This document shows, in pieces, positions 17,255-26,908 of a stretch of DNA of 64,000 bases. The stretch comes from SZAS-79 sp963844255 (lineage in GTDB: Bacteria > Pseudomonadota > Gammaproteobacteria > Burkholderiales > SG8-39): NCBI GenBank assembly GCA_963844255.1, contig CAWJNP010000001.1, forward strand, positions 1 through 64,000, written 5' to 3'. The translations under genes and the position numbers were made by a program. How positions within the stretch are numbered: position 1 is the first letter of the stretch; each line of letters starts with the position of its first letter. Below the pieces are notes generated by a model that was not told the origin of the DNA, searched no databases, and saw nothing but the letters and a program-made list of their open reading frames with translations.

Positions 17255-18538
17255 GCAATCGTAACGAAGAACTTTTCCTGCGCGCCCAGCAGCGCATTCC
17301 GGCAGGGGTGAATTCCCCGGTGCGCGCATTTCGCGCCGTGGGCGGGGCGCCGCGCTTTTTCGAACGCGCCTCCGGTCCGCACCTGTGGGATGCAGAGGGC
17401 ATGCGCTACATCGACTATGTCGGATCCTGGGGTCCGATGGTGGCCGGGCACACGCATCCTGCCGTGGTCGAGGCGGTGCAGGCAGCGGCGGCGCGCGCGC
17501 TGTCCTTCGGCGCGCCCACCGAGTCGGAGATCGAGCTGGCGGAACTGATCTGCGAACTGGTGCCTTCGATCGAAATGGTGCGGCTGGTGTCCTCGGGCAC
17601 GGAGGCGACGATGACCGCGATCCGCCTTGCGCGCGGCTACACGGGACGCGACAAGATCGTCAAATTCGAAGGCTGTTACCACGGCCATGCGGACAGCCTG
17701 CTGGTCAAGGCGGGCTCCGGCGCGCTGACCTTCGGCAACCCGAGTTCCGCCGGCGTGCCCGCAGACGTGGCGCAGCACACGCTTGTGCTCGATTACAACG
17801 ACAGCGCGCAGGTCGAAGCGCTGTTTGCGACGCATGGCGCGCAGATCGCCGGCGTGATCGTCGAGCCGGTTGCCGGAAACATGAACCTCATCCTGCCACG
17901 ACCAGGATTCCTCGAAACCCTGCGCGAACAATGCACGAAGCACGGCGCGGTCCTGATCTTCGACGAAGTGATGACGGGATTTCGCGTCGCACTCGGCGGC
18001 GCGCAGGCGAGATACGGCGATCCGGCCGGACCTGACGACGCTCGGCAAGGTCATCGGCGGAGGCATGCCGGTCGGTGCGTTCGGCGGCCGGCGCGAAATC
18101 ATGGAACAGATTGCGCCGCTCGGGCCGGTCTACCAGGCGGGCACCCTGTCGGGCAATCCGGTGGCCGTCGCTGCCGGGCTGGCGACGCTGAAACTCGTTT
18201 CCAGGCCTGGTTTTACCGAGGGCGTCGAAGCGGCGACGCTGGCGTTGGTGAAGGGACTTTCGCAGGCTGCGAAGGATGCCGGCATTCCGTTCGCGGCGCA
18301 GTCGGTCGGCAGCATGTTCGGCATCTACTTTCGCGAGGGCGCGCCGACCAGCTTTGCAGAGGTGATGACCTCGGATCGCGATCGTTTCAACCGTTTCTTT
18401 CACGAAATGCTGACGCGCGGCATCTACCTCGCCCCGTCCGCATTCGAGGCTGGGTTCGTCTCCGCAGCGCATGGTGCGGCCGAGATCGAGGCGACTCTGA
18501 CCGCCGCTCGCGAATCCTTGCAAACGTTGACCAAATAG
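17251..18538 (+). CDS. hemL: Glutamate-1-semialdehyde 2,1-aminomutase, one frameshift
   Basis: Converts glutamate 1-semialdehyde to 5-aminolevulinate in the C5 haem pathway, using PLP. Family marks are RIPAGVNSPVRAFRAVGG, HLWDAEGMRYIDYVGSWGPM, LVSSGTEATMTAIRLAR, KFEGCYHGHADSLLVKAGSG and IFDEVMTGFRVALGGAQ. After about 18021 the frame shifts by one base: YGD should continue with RPDLTTLGKVIGGGMPVGAFGG, which holds the PLP-binding lysine. It then runs to the normal C-terminus at 18538. Removing one C gives 428 residues, the usual size. The protein is well conserved on both sides, so the shift is probably an error. It is coupled to thiE by an ATGA overlap. Confidence 0.92.
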
Positions 18539-18550
18539 CTGGAACGAAGC

Positions 18551-19198
18551 GTGCTTCGAATGGTCTGTCACCACATGGACCATCGAATCGTGAACATTGT
18601 CACAAAAGAACTCTCCCGGCTGCAACGCGATGCACTGCGGGTGCACTTTCTCGCTCTCGGCGGTGAAGACCGCCGGCTGCGCTTCGGCGTCGCGTTGTCC
18701 GACCACGGCGTTTCCGACTACGTGGATCGGATGAATTTCGACCGCGACGCGGTATTCGGCGTGTTTGACGACGACATGTGCCTCGTGGGCGTAGGCCATC
18801 TTGCACGTGGTGACGGATTTGCCGAACTGGGCGTTTCGGTGCTGCCCGAACGCCGCGGCTGCGGGATGGGCGCCGCGCTTCTTGCCCGCGCGCACGGACA
18901 TGCCCGCAACTGGGGCGTGCCTACGCTGTTCATGCACTGCCTCGCGGAAAACGGGGCGATGCTGCACCTTGCGCGCAAACAGGGCATGCGGATTGCCACC
19001 CAACTCGGCGAGTCCGACGCGTACCTCGACCTGCCGCCGGGCGACCCCGCGTCGATCGCGCACGCGCTGCTTGCCGAACGCGTCGGCCTGTTCGATTACA
19101 CGCTCAAGTCCCAGGCGCACGCCGCGCGTCGGCTTGCGGCGGCATGGGCCGGCGCGCTTCTGCCCGTCGAGGGCAATCTCGCCCTAGAGAAGGATTAG
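18551..19198 (+). CDS. GNAT-family N-acetyltransferase
   Basis: A protein of up to 215 residues with a GNAT fold. The acetyl-CoA loop is LGVSVLPERRGCGMGAALLARAHGHARNWG (read as LGVSVLPERRGCGMGAALL and the following helix). A later HCLAENGAMLHLARKQGM is typical of the C-terminal beta-bulge/helix. Substrate is unknown. I keep the GTG at 18551, preceded by GGAACG, but ATG codons at 18560 and 18575 are also possible. It follows hemL by 12 bases and its 3' end overlaps the convergent mgtE gene by 15 bases. Confidence 0.75.
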   Translation: MLRMVCHHMDHRIVNIVTKELSRLQRDALRVHFLALGGEDRRLRFGVALSDHGVSDYVDRMNFDRDAVFGVFDDDMCLVGVGHLARGDGFAELGVSVLPERRGCGMGAALLARAHGHARNWGVPTLFMHCLAENGAMLHLARKQGMRIATQLGESDAYLDLPPGDPASIAHALLAERVGLFDYTLKSQAHAARRLAAAWAGALLPVEGNLALEKD

Positions 19199-20626
19199 GG
19201 TCGCCAGTCCGAGAAAGATGAAGAACCCGCCGGAGTCGGTGCAGGCGGTGATCAGAACGCTCGAGCCGACCGCAGGATCCCTGCCGAGCTTCTGGCGCGA
19301 GTAGGGAATCGCGACGCCCATGAAGGCCGCAAGCACGAGATTCAGGGTCATTGCCAGCGTCATGACGGCACCCAGGGGCACGCTGTCGTAAAGCATCCAG
19401 GCAAGCACACCCAGCAATCCGCCCCACACCATTCCGTTCAGGAGCGCCACGCCCAGTTCCTTGCGCAACAACTTGCGCCAGTAGTGTGCCTGCAGTTGTC
19501 CGAGCGCAAGGGCGCGTACGATCATCGTCGTGGTCTGGTTTCCGGAATTGCCGCCGATCCCGGCCACGATCGGCATCAGGGCAGCCAGCGCGACGAGTTT
19601 CTGGATCGAGCCTTCGAATGCACCGATGACGCGCGAGGCGAGGAACGCCGTCACCAGATTCACCGCCAGCCATGCCCAGCGGTTTCTGAAGCTGTCCCAG
19701 ACCGGCGCGAAGATATCCTCTTCCTCGCGCAGGCCGGCTTCGGCGAGCGCCTGCTCGGCGCTCGACTCGCGCAGGTAATCCATCACGGCATCCACCGTGA
19801 GACGGCCGATCAGCTTCCCCGCAGCATCAACCACGGGCGCCGTCACCAGGTCGTAACGTTCGAACGCCTGTGCCGCATCGTTGGCGCTGTCCTCGGCGTC
19901 GAGCGTGATGAGTTCCGGCACCATGACGCTCGACACGTCGGACTCGAGGTCGGAGACGATGAGTCGCGCGAGTGGAAGCGAGCCCTTGAGGATGCGCTGC
20001 CGGTCGACGACAAACAGTTGATCGGTCTGGCCGGGCAATTCATCGAGCCGGCGCAGATACCGCGTCACCGCCTCGAGCGTGACGTCCTCGCGTACCGTCA
20101 CCAATTCAAAATCCATCAGGGCGCCCACCGAGCCCTCGGCATAGGACATCGCCTCGCGCAACTGTTCGCGCTCGGCATGCGGAAGCGATTGCACGACATC
20201 CTGGAAGACATCGTCGGGGAGGTCCGGCGCAAGGTCGGCGAGCTCGTCGGCCTCCAGCGTCTCGGCCGCGGCAACGAGTTCCTCGGAATCCATGCTCGCG
20301 ATGAGCGACTCGCGCACCGCGTCCGAAACCTCGAGAAGAATCTCTCCGTCGCGATCGGCCTTGACGAGGTCCCAGACGACGAGCCGCTCATCCAGCGGAA
20401 GCGTCTCGAGGATGAAAGCGATATCCGCCGGATGCAGCCGGTCGATCTTGCCGCGCAGTTCGGTCAGGTGCTGGCGGTGCACGAGTTGCTCGACCAGGTC
20501 ATGCCTGGGCATGTCCTGCCGCGCGACCAGATCCTCGACGAGCTTGTGGCGATGCAGGAGCCCCTGCACTTCGCGCAGGTTCTCTTTCAGATCCTCGATT
20601 TCGAGCCGGTTGGTGAGATCGGCCAT
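19184..20626 (-). CDS. mgtE: Magnesium transporter MgtE
   Basis: An inner-membrane Mg2+ channel that closes when cytosolic Mg2+ is high. The 480-residue protein has an N-terminal helical MgtE-N domain (LHPADIAFILETLPLDERLVVW to about residue 145), a tandem CBS pair (MSYAEGSVGALMDFELVTV through RLTVDAVMDYLRE), and five membrane helices in the last 190 residues. The pore region includes MPIVAGIGGNSGNQTTTMIVRALALG and DPAVGSSVLITACTDSGGFF, matching the family. ATG 20626 gives the expected length; the frame extends another 29 residues upstream without homology. No M-box riboswitch was recognised upstream. Confidence 0.93.
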   Translation of the reverse strand: MADLTNRLEIEDLKENLREVQGLLHRHKLVEDLVARQDMPRHDLVEQLVHRQHLTELRGKIDRLHPADIAFILETLPLDERLVVWDLVKADRDGEILLEVSDAVRESLIASMDSEELVAAAETLEADELADLAPDLPDDVFQDVVQSLPHAEREQLREAMSYAEGSVGALMDFELVTVREDVTLEAVTRYLRRLDELPGQTDQLFVVDRQRILKGSLPLARLIVSDLESDVSSVMVPELITLDAEDSANDAAQAFERYDLVTAPVVDAAGKLIGRLTVDAVMDYLRESSAEQALAEAGLREEEDIFAPVWDSFRNRWAWLAVNLVTAFLASRVIGAFEGSIQKLVALAALMPIVAGIGGNSGNQTTTMIVRALALGQLQAHYWRKLLRKELGVALLNGMVWGGLLGVLAWMLYDSVPLGAVMTLAMTLNLVLAAFMGVAIPYSRQKLGRDPAVGSSVLITACTDSGGFFIFLGLATLILL

Positions 20627-20761
20627 GGCGCTCGCGCCCGGGCCACGAGGGCCGGTGAGAAGGGAGCGGGCATTGTAGAGAAAGGATGCAGCACGCGAAA
20701 CCCGCAATTGCACCCTGCAGCGGACATCCGGCCGAATTCTCTTACGCCGGAGGCGGAGGTT

Positions 20762-22669
20762 TCAGCCCTTGAATGCCGCCGCGAACCGCCCGCCCAGCGC
20801 CTTCAGGCGACCGAGGATCGATTGTTCCGCGCTGCTCTGCGTTGCGGTTCTCGCCCGCCTGGCCGATTCCACGCGCAGCATTCCCGGCGTCTTGATCAAT
20901 CGCGCGTAGCGTTGCAGGGCTGCCGTAAGCGCTGCGTGCAGCAGTGAAAAATTCACCGGTTTTCTCAGGAACCGGTAGATCCTCGCTTCGTTGATCATGC
21001 TGATGATCAGCTCTGAATCCGCCGCGGCCGAAATCGCGATCAGCTGCGTTCCCGGAGACTGCCTTTTCAGGAGCCGCAGCAGTGCGGCAGGATCGCCAGC
21101 GCCATCCAGGTCGCAGATAAGTGCTGCAATCTCCTCCGCGGCAAGCACCTCCAGTGCAGCATCCGTACCAGTGGCATCGAAAACCGCATACGCTCCCTTG
21201 GCCAGTTCGCGCACGGCCCGCCCCACCGCGCCATCGCCGATCACCAGCACGGCGGCGTTCGCGGGCAGCGCCGGCGCAGGCCCCGCTGCGGCTGCGGCCT
21301 CCAGCGCAATCGCCACCTCGACCGACTCGGCAATCGTTGCGCGCAGATCCTCCTCGTTCCAGGGCTTCGAGACGAAACGAAACACCTCGCTTTCGTTCAC
21401 CGAGCCGACGATCGCGGCCAGGTCGGAATAGCCCGTAAGCAGCAGCCTGACTGTGCCGGGCGCGATACCCTTTGCCTGCCGGAGCAGCTCGACGCCGAGC
21501 ATCTCCGGCATCCGCTGATCGCTGACGAGCACGTGAAACCGCCGCGCCTGCAGGCGCTCGAGCGCCGCCTCGCCGCCATTGGCGGTTTCGACTTCGTAGA
21601 CGTCGCGAAACAGATAGGCAAGCGCATTGAGCACGCGCTCTTCGTCGTCCACGAACAGGACTGCCGGGCGCCGCAGCCCGGCTCTCGGCACTGCGCGCGC
21701 GGGTGCCGGCGCAGCGACTTCGCCCGGGATTGCGGGTGCTCCATCCGGCTTTGCGGCGGGCGCCTGCGCGACCGCGCCGAGCGCCCGCCGCAGGGCGCCA
21801 ACGTTACCCGCAAGGCCTGATTTCTGCGGCGTCCTGGGCGCCTCCGGGGCGGCGCCCGGAAAGGCCTGACGCAGCGCGTCGAGAAACTCACGCGCGCCCC
21901 GATAACGATTCTGAGGCTTCTTCGCCAACGCCTTTGAGAGCACCATGTCGATCGTGATCGGCAGACGCGGCTCATGGGTCGAGGCGGGCGGCGGCGGGTC
22001 GAGGAGGATCTGGCGCATCAGATTTCCACCCTGACCCTCGAACGGCCGGCGCCCGCAAAGGACCTCGTAGACGATCACGCCTGCCGAATAAATATCGGTG
22101 CGCTCGTCGATGTCATTTCCTTCGTACTGCTCGGGCGCCATGTAGAAGGGCGTCCCGAGAACCTCACCCGCCTGCGTCAGGTGGGAGCGTTCGATGCGCG
22201 CAATGCCGAAGTCGCTGATCTTTGCCACGCCCATGTTGCTGATCAGCACGTTTCCCGGCTTGACGTCGCGATGCACGACGCCATGGGCATGCGAGTAGTC
22301 GAGTGCCTCGAGCAATTGCTCGATGACCGCAGGCAGCCTGGCCAGATCCGGCCGCCATCCATCGAGCAGGTGGTCGCGCAGAGAGCGGCCTTCGACGAGT
22401 TCCATTGCGATCCAGACGTACTCGTCGTCTTCCCCGTACTCGTAGATTCCGACGATATTCGGGTGCTGGAGGCTTCCGGCCGCCTGGGCTTCGCGTTTGA
22501 AGCGATCGAGAATCGACGGCCCCTCACCGGGATCCAGGTCCGCCTTGCGTATGACCTTGAGCGCCGCCGAGCGCATGATGACCGGGTCGGTGCCCCGATA
22601 CACGACCGCCATTCCGCCGCGCCCCAGTTCACCGGCGATCTGATACCTGCCGACCCGTTCGGGTGCCAT
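20762..22669 (-). CDS. Hanks-type Ser/Thr kinase fused to two receiver domains
   Basis: A 635-residue cytoplasmic hybrid. Residues 1-270 form a complete Hanks kinase: GELGRGGMAVVY (P-loop), ALKVIRK (ATP lysine), VVHRDVKPGNVL (catalytic loop), ISDFGIARI (metal Asp) and GTPFYMAPEQYEG. After a Pro/Ala-rich linker, residues about 336-450 form a receiver with AVLFVDDEERVLNAL, phospho-acceptor Asp in VLVSDQRMPEMLG, and FVSKPWN, of the type seen in RpfG-like regulators. Residues about 470-590 form a second receiver fold with a weakened acidic pocket (VIGDGAVG) but an Asp in ICDLDGAG and the FLRKPVN lysine. No DNA-binding or TM segment is visible. Start ATG 22669 lies 6 bases after the histidine-kinase stop, so the two form one signalling operon. 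Confidence 0.88.
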   Translation of the reverse strand: MAPERVGRYQIAGELGRGGMAVVYRGTDPVIMRSAALKVIRKADLDPGEGPSILDRFKREAQAAGSLQHPNIVGIYEYGEDDEYVWIAMELVEGRSLRDHLLDGWRPDLARLPAVIEQLLEALDYSHAHGVVHRDVKPGNVLISNMGVAKISDFGIARIERSHLTQAGEVLGTPFYMAPEQYEGNDIDERTDIYSAGVIVYEVLCGRRPFEGQGGNLMRQILLDPPPPASTHEPRLPITIDMVLSKALAKKPQNRYRGAREFLDALRQAFPGAAPEAPRTPQKSGLAGNVGALRRALGAVAQAPAAKPDGAPAIPGEVAAPAPARAVPRAGLRRPAVLFVDDEERVLNALAYLFRDVYEVETANGGEAALERLQARRFHVLVSDQRMPEMLGVELLRQAKGIAPGTVRLLLTGYSDLAAIVGSVNESEVFRFVSKPWNEEDLRATIAESVEVAIALEAAAAAGPAPALPANAAVLVIGDGAVGRAVRELAKGAYAVFDATGTDAALEVLAAEEIAALICDLDGAGDPAALLRLLKRQSPGTQLIAISAAADSELIISMINEARIYRFLRKPVNFSLLHAALTAALQRYARLIKTPGMLRVESARRARTATQSSAEQSILGRLKALGGRFAAAFKG

Positions 22670-22675
22670 CTCAGG

Positions 22676-24307
22676 CTACGCTTCCGCCGTCGCCGGCGGG
22701 TTGACAGGCAGGATCAGGCTGAAGCGCGTGCCCAGACCGGGAGTCGACTGGACCTCCAGCTTGCCACCGTGGTTCTCGACAATCTTGTAGCAGATCGACA
22801 ATCCGAGGCCGGTGCCTTTTCCGACCTGTTTGGTGGTGAAGAACGGGTCGAATATTTTCGGCAGGATGTCCGCCGGAATGCCGCTGCCGTTGTCGGCCAC
22901 GGCAACCACGACGTGTTCCGGGTCGCGCATGCCGGTACTCACCGTGATTTTTCCCTCGGTATCGCTGGTCGCCTGTGCGGCGTTGGAAAGCAGGTTCAGG
23001 ATGACCTGGTTGATCTGCGAGGGCGAGCAGGTCACCAGCGGGATCTCAGCGAAATTCTTCTGCACCACGCGGTTCTGCAGTTGCGCATGGCCGATGCGGA
23101 TCGCGCTTTCAATGCCTTCGCGAAGGTCATACGCGGCAGCCTTGCTGCGATCCAGCCTGCTGAAGTCCTTGAGGTTCGCGATCACTTCGGAAATCTGTTC
23201 GATGCCGAACAGGCCGTCCGTTACGAGGCGCTGGAGCTCCTCGAACGCATTGCGCCCTTCTGCATTCGCGTTCAACTGGTCGACCATCGCCTGAACGGCC
23301 GCAAACTGGGCGGCGAGTTCCGTCTCGTCCACGCCCTCGGCCGAGAGCAGCGCAAGCAATCGCCGCGTCTGGTCTGCAAGCCGTCCTGCTTCAGGCACGC
23401 TCTTCGCGACCGCATTCAGGCTGGATTTCACGTAGGCCAGGGGCGTGTTCACCTCGTGCGCGATGCCGGCCACCATCTGCCCAAGAGAAGACATCTTCTC
23501 GCTCTGGATCAGCATCGCCTCCGATTCCTTGAGCTTGGCGAGCGTGTCGGACAGTTCACGGGTCCGCTCAACGACACGCGCCTCGAGGGTTTCGTTGGCA
23601 TCGCGCAGCTGGCCGTTGATGCGGTCGATCTGGCGCCCGCGCTCGGCCAGGTTCCATGTCAGGAACACGAGCACCGCCAGAAGGAACCCTGAGTAGTAGA
23701 GCAGCGCGAGGCGATACAGTTCAGCCTCTCCAAGGGCCCGGTCGGACACGCTGTCCACGGCACGGCCCAGCGAATCGAGCCGCGGCCCGGTTTCGGCGAG
23801 CCATGCCCGGCTGAATGCCTCTTCCGCATTCGCGTTGAGTTCCGCCAGCCTGGCCGGGTCGACGCTCTGGGCGCGCAGCGCCTCGCTGCGTTGGTCCAGG
23901 ACTTCCGTATAGCGGTCGAGCAGTGCCTCCTTGTCTTCGAATGAACGTTTCAACTTTGCCAGTTCAGCGCCTGCCCCGGGAATTCCCAGCACGAGCAGCC
24001 GGCCTTCGAGCGCTGCATAAGCCTGATGGTATCGGGACGATCCGCGCTTCGATCGGAGAGGCGCCGACGGCCCCGGCGCTGCGGTCCCCGTCGCGGGTTC
24101 GGCGATGCCGGCCGACCCGGCGACGATCCGTGTGCTTACGAGTTGCTGGCTCCACCCCGCATCCACCGCGCGCAGGTCTGCAAGCGCCAGACGCGTCGCA
24201 TCGACCGCGGAAAGCACGCCCGAGCTCGATTGCCAGTAGATAAAGGCCCAGCCGCCTGCCAGGACGAGGGCCATGAATGCATAACCAATGGTGCGCAATA
24301 TCCGCAT
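22676..24307 (-). CDS. Membrane sensor histidine kinase
   Basis: A 543-residue sensor. TM1 is at about residues 8-26 (YAFMALVLAGGWAFIYW), followed by a roughly 180-residue periplasmic helical region and TM2 (LALLYYSGFLLAVLVFLTWNL). A coiled coil then leads to the kinase core: H-box MVAGIAHEVNTPLAYVKSSL, N-box QVILNLLSNAAQA, G-boxes DNGSGIP and GKGTGLGLSI, and F-box DPFFTTK. This is the NtrB/ZraS-like class without PAS or HAMP that I can see. ATG 24307 was chosen; an upstream TTG would add seven residues. TATACT on the minus strand at 24357-24362 could be a -10 box. Its likely partner is the kinase/receiver protein directly downstream. Confidence 0.87.
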   Translation of the reverse strand: MRILRTIGYAFMALVLAGGWAFIYWQSSSGVLSAVDATRLALADLRAVDAGWSQQLVSTRIVAGSAGIAEPATGTAAPGPSAPLRSKRGSSRYHQAYAALEGRLLVLGIPGAGAELAKLKRSFEDKEALLDRYTEVLDQRSEALRAQSVDPARLAELNANAEEAFSRAWLAETGPRLDSLGRAVDSVSDRALGEAELYRLALLYYSGFLLAVLVFLTWNLAERGRQIDRINGQLRDANETLEARVVERTRELSDTLAKLKESEAMLIQSEKMSSLGQMVAGIAHEVNTPLAYVKSSLNAVAKSVPEAGRLADQTRRLLALLSAEGVDETELAAQFAAVQAMVDQLNANAEGRNAFEELQRLVTDGLFGIEQISEVIANLKDFSRLDRSKAAAYDLREGIESAIRIGHAQLQNRVVQKNFAEIPLVTCSPSQINQVILNLLSNAAQATSDTEGKITVSTGMRDPEHVVVAVADNGSGIPADILPKIFDPFFTTKQVGKGTGLGLSICYKIVENHGGKLEVQSTPGLGTRFSLILPVNPPATAEA

Positions 24308-24399
24308 GGGAACGCCGAGAGCGAGCAAACCGGGGAGCTTAGCTTTTTGTCCACCTAGTATACCGACCGCGGATGCAGTGCATGATCTGGCGGCAGACT

Positions 24400-25104
24400 T
24401 CAGGGGATCTGGGAGGAGGCCATGCGGCCAAGGATGATGTCGGTCTTTTTCGCAATCCAGGCCGAGTTACGGTTGCGGTCATAGCGCTGCGGCGCCGGAA
24501 GAATTGCAGCCAGCCAGGCGGCCTGTTGTGCAGAGAGCTGCGCAGCAGGCACGCCGAAATAGTGCCGGGCCGCCGCTTCCGCGCCGAACACGCCATTGCC
24601 CCATTCGGCAAGGTTCAGGTAAAGCTCGAGGATGCGCCGCTTGTCCATTGCAGACTCCAGCATCCAGGTGATTGCCGCTTCTTCCCCCTTCCTCAGCCAG
24701 GAGCGGCTTCCGGACAGGAAAAGATTCTTCGCGAGTTGCTGGCTGATGGTCGATCCGCCCGCCACGACCTTGCCCTTTTTCTCGTTCTTCTCCAGAGCCT
24801 TTTGAATGCCCTCCCAATCGAAACCCTCGTGGTCGACGAACTTCGCATCCTCGGCTGCAATCACAGCCCGCTTCAGGTTGACCGACAGGCGGTCGTACGC
24901 GGTCCATGTCTGCTTCAGCGTCACCTGCGGATTCTTCTGGCGCAGGCTCGCAAGCCGTGCCTGCATGAACGCCGTGGTCGAGGGATTGTGCGAAGACCAC
25001 CACCATACGTGTGCAAAGAACCACCCCTGGACCAGCAGCATGGCAAGCAGCATTGCCGCCAGCGCGTAGCAGAGGGCCTTGAAAGCCGTACGCGGCAGAC
25101 TCAT
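24400..25104 (-). CDS. mtgA: Monofunctional biosynthetic peptidoglycan transglycosylase
   Basis: A 234-residue inner-membrane GT51 enzyme that polymerises lipid II into glycan. One TM helix (about residues 10-32) anchors it. The catalytic motifs are AVIAAEDAKFVDHEGFDWEGI (first Glu), GGSTISQQLAKNLFLSGSRSWLRKGEEA (second Glu) and the helix KRRILELYLNLAEWGNGVFGAEAAARHYFG. There is no transpeptidase domain, as expected for MtgA. It follows aroE by 6 bases in the common betaproteobacterial order tonB-aroE-mtgA. Confidence 0.95.
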   Translation of the reverse strand: MSLPRTAFKALCYALAAMLLAMLLVQGWFFAHVWWWSSHNPSTTAFMQARLASLRQKNPQVTLKQTWTAYDRLSVNLKRAVIAAEDAKFVDHEGFDWEGIQKALEKNEKKGKVVAGGSTISQQLAKNLFLSGSRSWLRKGEEAAITWMLESAMDKRRILELYLNLAEWGNGVFGAEAAARHYFGVPAAQLSAQQAAWLAAILPAPQRYDRNRNSAWIAKKTDIILGRMASSQIP

Positions 25105-25110
25105 CTGCCT

Positions 25111-25914
25111 TCAGGCCACGCGCAGCGCGGCGAGTACCGGAGCAGTCTCTGGACGAACACCTCGCCACGCGTAGAAAGATTCGGCCGCCTGTTCGACCAG
25201 CATGCCCAGACCGTCCGCAATGGTGGCCGCTCCGTTTGCACGTGCCTGAAGCATGAAATCCGTGTCCCTGCCGTAGACCATTTCATAGGCCAGAGATCCT
25301 TCCGCGAAAATCCGCGGTGGCAGCGGCAGCGAGGCACGCGCCAGTCCGGCCGAGGTCGCGTTGATCACGAGATCGAACTGCTCGCCGGCAAGGTCCGGGT
25401 AAGCGCTGGCCGAGATGCCGTCAAATCGGCGGGCAAGCAAACGTGCCTTCTCGAGGTCACGGTTGGCAATCACGAGGACCGCAGGCTCTTCCTCCATCAG
25501 GGGCAGCAACACGCCGCGCGCCGCACCACCGGCGCCCAAAAGCAGGACGCGACGGCCTGCTATCGGGAATCCCAGGTTGTTCGCCAGATCGCGCGTCAGC
25601 CCGCAACCATCGGTGTTTTCCCCGGCAATCCGATCTCCGCTGAAAGACAGGGTATTGACTGCCTCGGCCGCGCGCGCTCGTTCGGTAAGCCGGCTGCACA
25701 TGCGGAAGGCTTCTTCCTTGAATGGTAGGGTGACATTTGCACCTCTCCCTCCCGCGGCCCTGAACGCCTGTACGGTCTGCGCGAATTCGCCGAGCGACGA
25801 AAGCAGGGGACCGTATTCGATCGCTTCCCCGGTCTGCTGCGCGAAGCGTGCGTGGATCCAGGGCGATTTCGAGTGCGCGACCGGGTTGCCGATCACTGCG
25901 TAACGGTCGGTCAC
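25111..25914 (-). CDS. aroE: Shikimate 5-dehydrogenase
   Basis: NADPH-dependent reduction of 3-dehydroshikimate to shikimate. The 267-residue protein has the shikimate-binding start YAVIGNPVAHSKSPWIHARFA, the catalytic lysine in GANVTLPFKEEAF, GENTDGCGLTRDL, and the dinucleotide fold VLLLGAGGAARGV. NATSAGL is then followed by DGLGMLVEQAAESFYAWRG near the C-terminus. All expected residues are present. It is separated from the TonB-like gene by 4 bases. The other pathway gene in the window is aroQ at 32104. Confidence 0.95.
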   Translation of the reverse strand: MTDRYAVIGNPVAHSKSPWIHARFAQQTGEAIEYGPLLSSLGEFAQTVQAFRAAGGRGANVTLPFKEEAFRMCSRLTERARAAEAVNTLSFSGDRIAGENTDGCGLTRDLANNLGFPIAGRRVLLLGAGGAARGVLLPLMEEEPAVLVIANRDLEKARLLARRFDGISASAYPDLAGEQFDLVINATSAGLARASLPLPPRIFAEGSLAYEMVYGRDTDFMLQARANGAATIADGLGMLVEQAAESFYAWRGVRPETAPVLAALRVA

Positions 25915-25918
25915 GCGC

Positions 25919-26869
25919 TCATTCCCGTTTCGTCCAGATTTCGTCGCCCCGCCCGAAGAACCAGGTGCGCGTAATCACCAGGAGATCGGTGTCCTTGCGG
26001 ATGTCGGGTGGAAACACGCCATACGGGGCGGCCATGCGCACGATACGGAATGCAGCATCGTCGAGCACCTTCAGCCCCGACGAGCGCTCGAGCCTGACCG
26101 AATCGACGCTTCCGTCCGGCCGGATGGTGACCTCGAGGCGCAGGCTGCCATACATCTTGCCGCGCGCCTCGGCCGGATAGTTGAGTGTGCCGACCCTCTC
26201 CACCTTGTTGCGCCACTCCTCCTCATACTGGGCGAAACGGTATTCGGTCGCGTTCGCCCCCAGGAACTGCTTGCGCGGGCGCTTCTGGTATTCCTCGTGC
26301 CGCCGGTCGATCTGGGCCTGAAGCTTCATGGCCGCCAGCGCGAGTTCGCGCAGATCGCGTCCCGAAGGCTGTGGCTGCGCCTCTTCCGGCGATTTCTGTT
26401 TCGGCGCTTCGATCGGCGTACTGGCTGCAGCCGCCTTCGCAGCGGCGAGCAGGCGCTCCTGCTGAACCTCGAGCTCCTTGACCCTGCGCTGGGCTTCGGC
26501 GAGATCCTTTCCACGATGCGGCGCGGTCGTGACCGGAGTCGGGGTCTTCGCCCGCCGATCCTGGTCGGTGTTTCCGCCGCCGTCGAGGTTGGCCTGTGCC
26601 AGCGCCTGTGCCTTGACCGGCCTTTCCCTGGTCTTTGCGTTGACCAGTATCACTTCGAGCGGCTGCGAGGACGCCGATTTCAATCCATCAGGAAACTTGA
26701 AGTGAAACGACAGAAGCAGGGCATGCAGGAGGATGGAAATCCCCATGCAGGCCGCAAGCATTCGCGACTGCCGATCCATGCCGGCCCAGGTTCCGGCGAG
26801 ATACGCGTGCAGTTGCCCGGGAAGGCGCACGAAGGTGGTTGCGACAGTTGAAGCGCTACCGGCCGACAA
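25919..26869 (-). CDS. TonB-like energy-transducer protein
   Basis: A 316-residue single-pass protein. A hydrophobic helix at about residues 38-55 (MLAACMGISILLHALLLSF) has the His typical of TonB-type anchors. A long charged, partly coiled-coil periplasmic region (KDLAEAQRRVKELEVQQERLL and following) leads to a C-terminal TonB domain (VGTLNYPAEARGKMYGSLRLEVTIRPDGSVDSV read in two parts, then DDAAFRIVRMAAPY). Such proteins couple the proton-motive force to outer-membrane receptors, but no exbB/exbD or receptor is adjacent. The TTG start at 26869 has GAGG upstream; ATG 26779 is an alternative that keeps the anchor. It groups with aroE and mtgA. Confidence 0.82.
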   Translation of the reverse strand: MSAGSASTVATTFVRLPGQLHAYLAGTWAGMDRQSRMLAACMGISILLHALLLSFHFKFPDGLKSASSQPLEVILVNAKTRERPVKAQALAQANLDGGGNTDQDRRAKTPTPVTTAPHRGKDLAEAQRRVKELEVQQERLLAAAKAAAASTPIEAPKQKSPEEAQPQPSGRDLRELALAAMKLQAQIDRRHEEYQKRPRKQFLGANATEYRFAQYEEEWRNKVERVGTLNYPAEARGKMYGSLRLEVTIRPDGSVDSVRLERSSGLKVLDDAAFRIVRMAAPYGVFPPDIRKDTDLLVITRTWFFGRGDEIWTKRE

Positions 26870-26908
26870 TGGTGCCTCGCGTGTGGAAGACGGGATATTG
26901 TAGGACCA

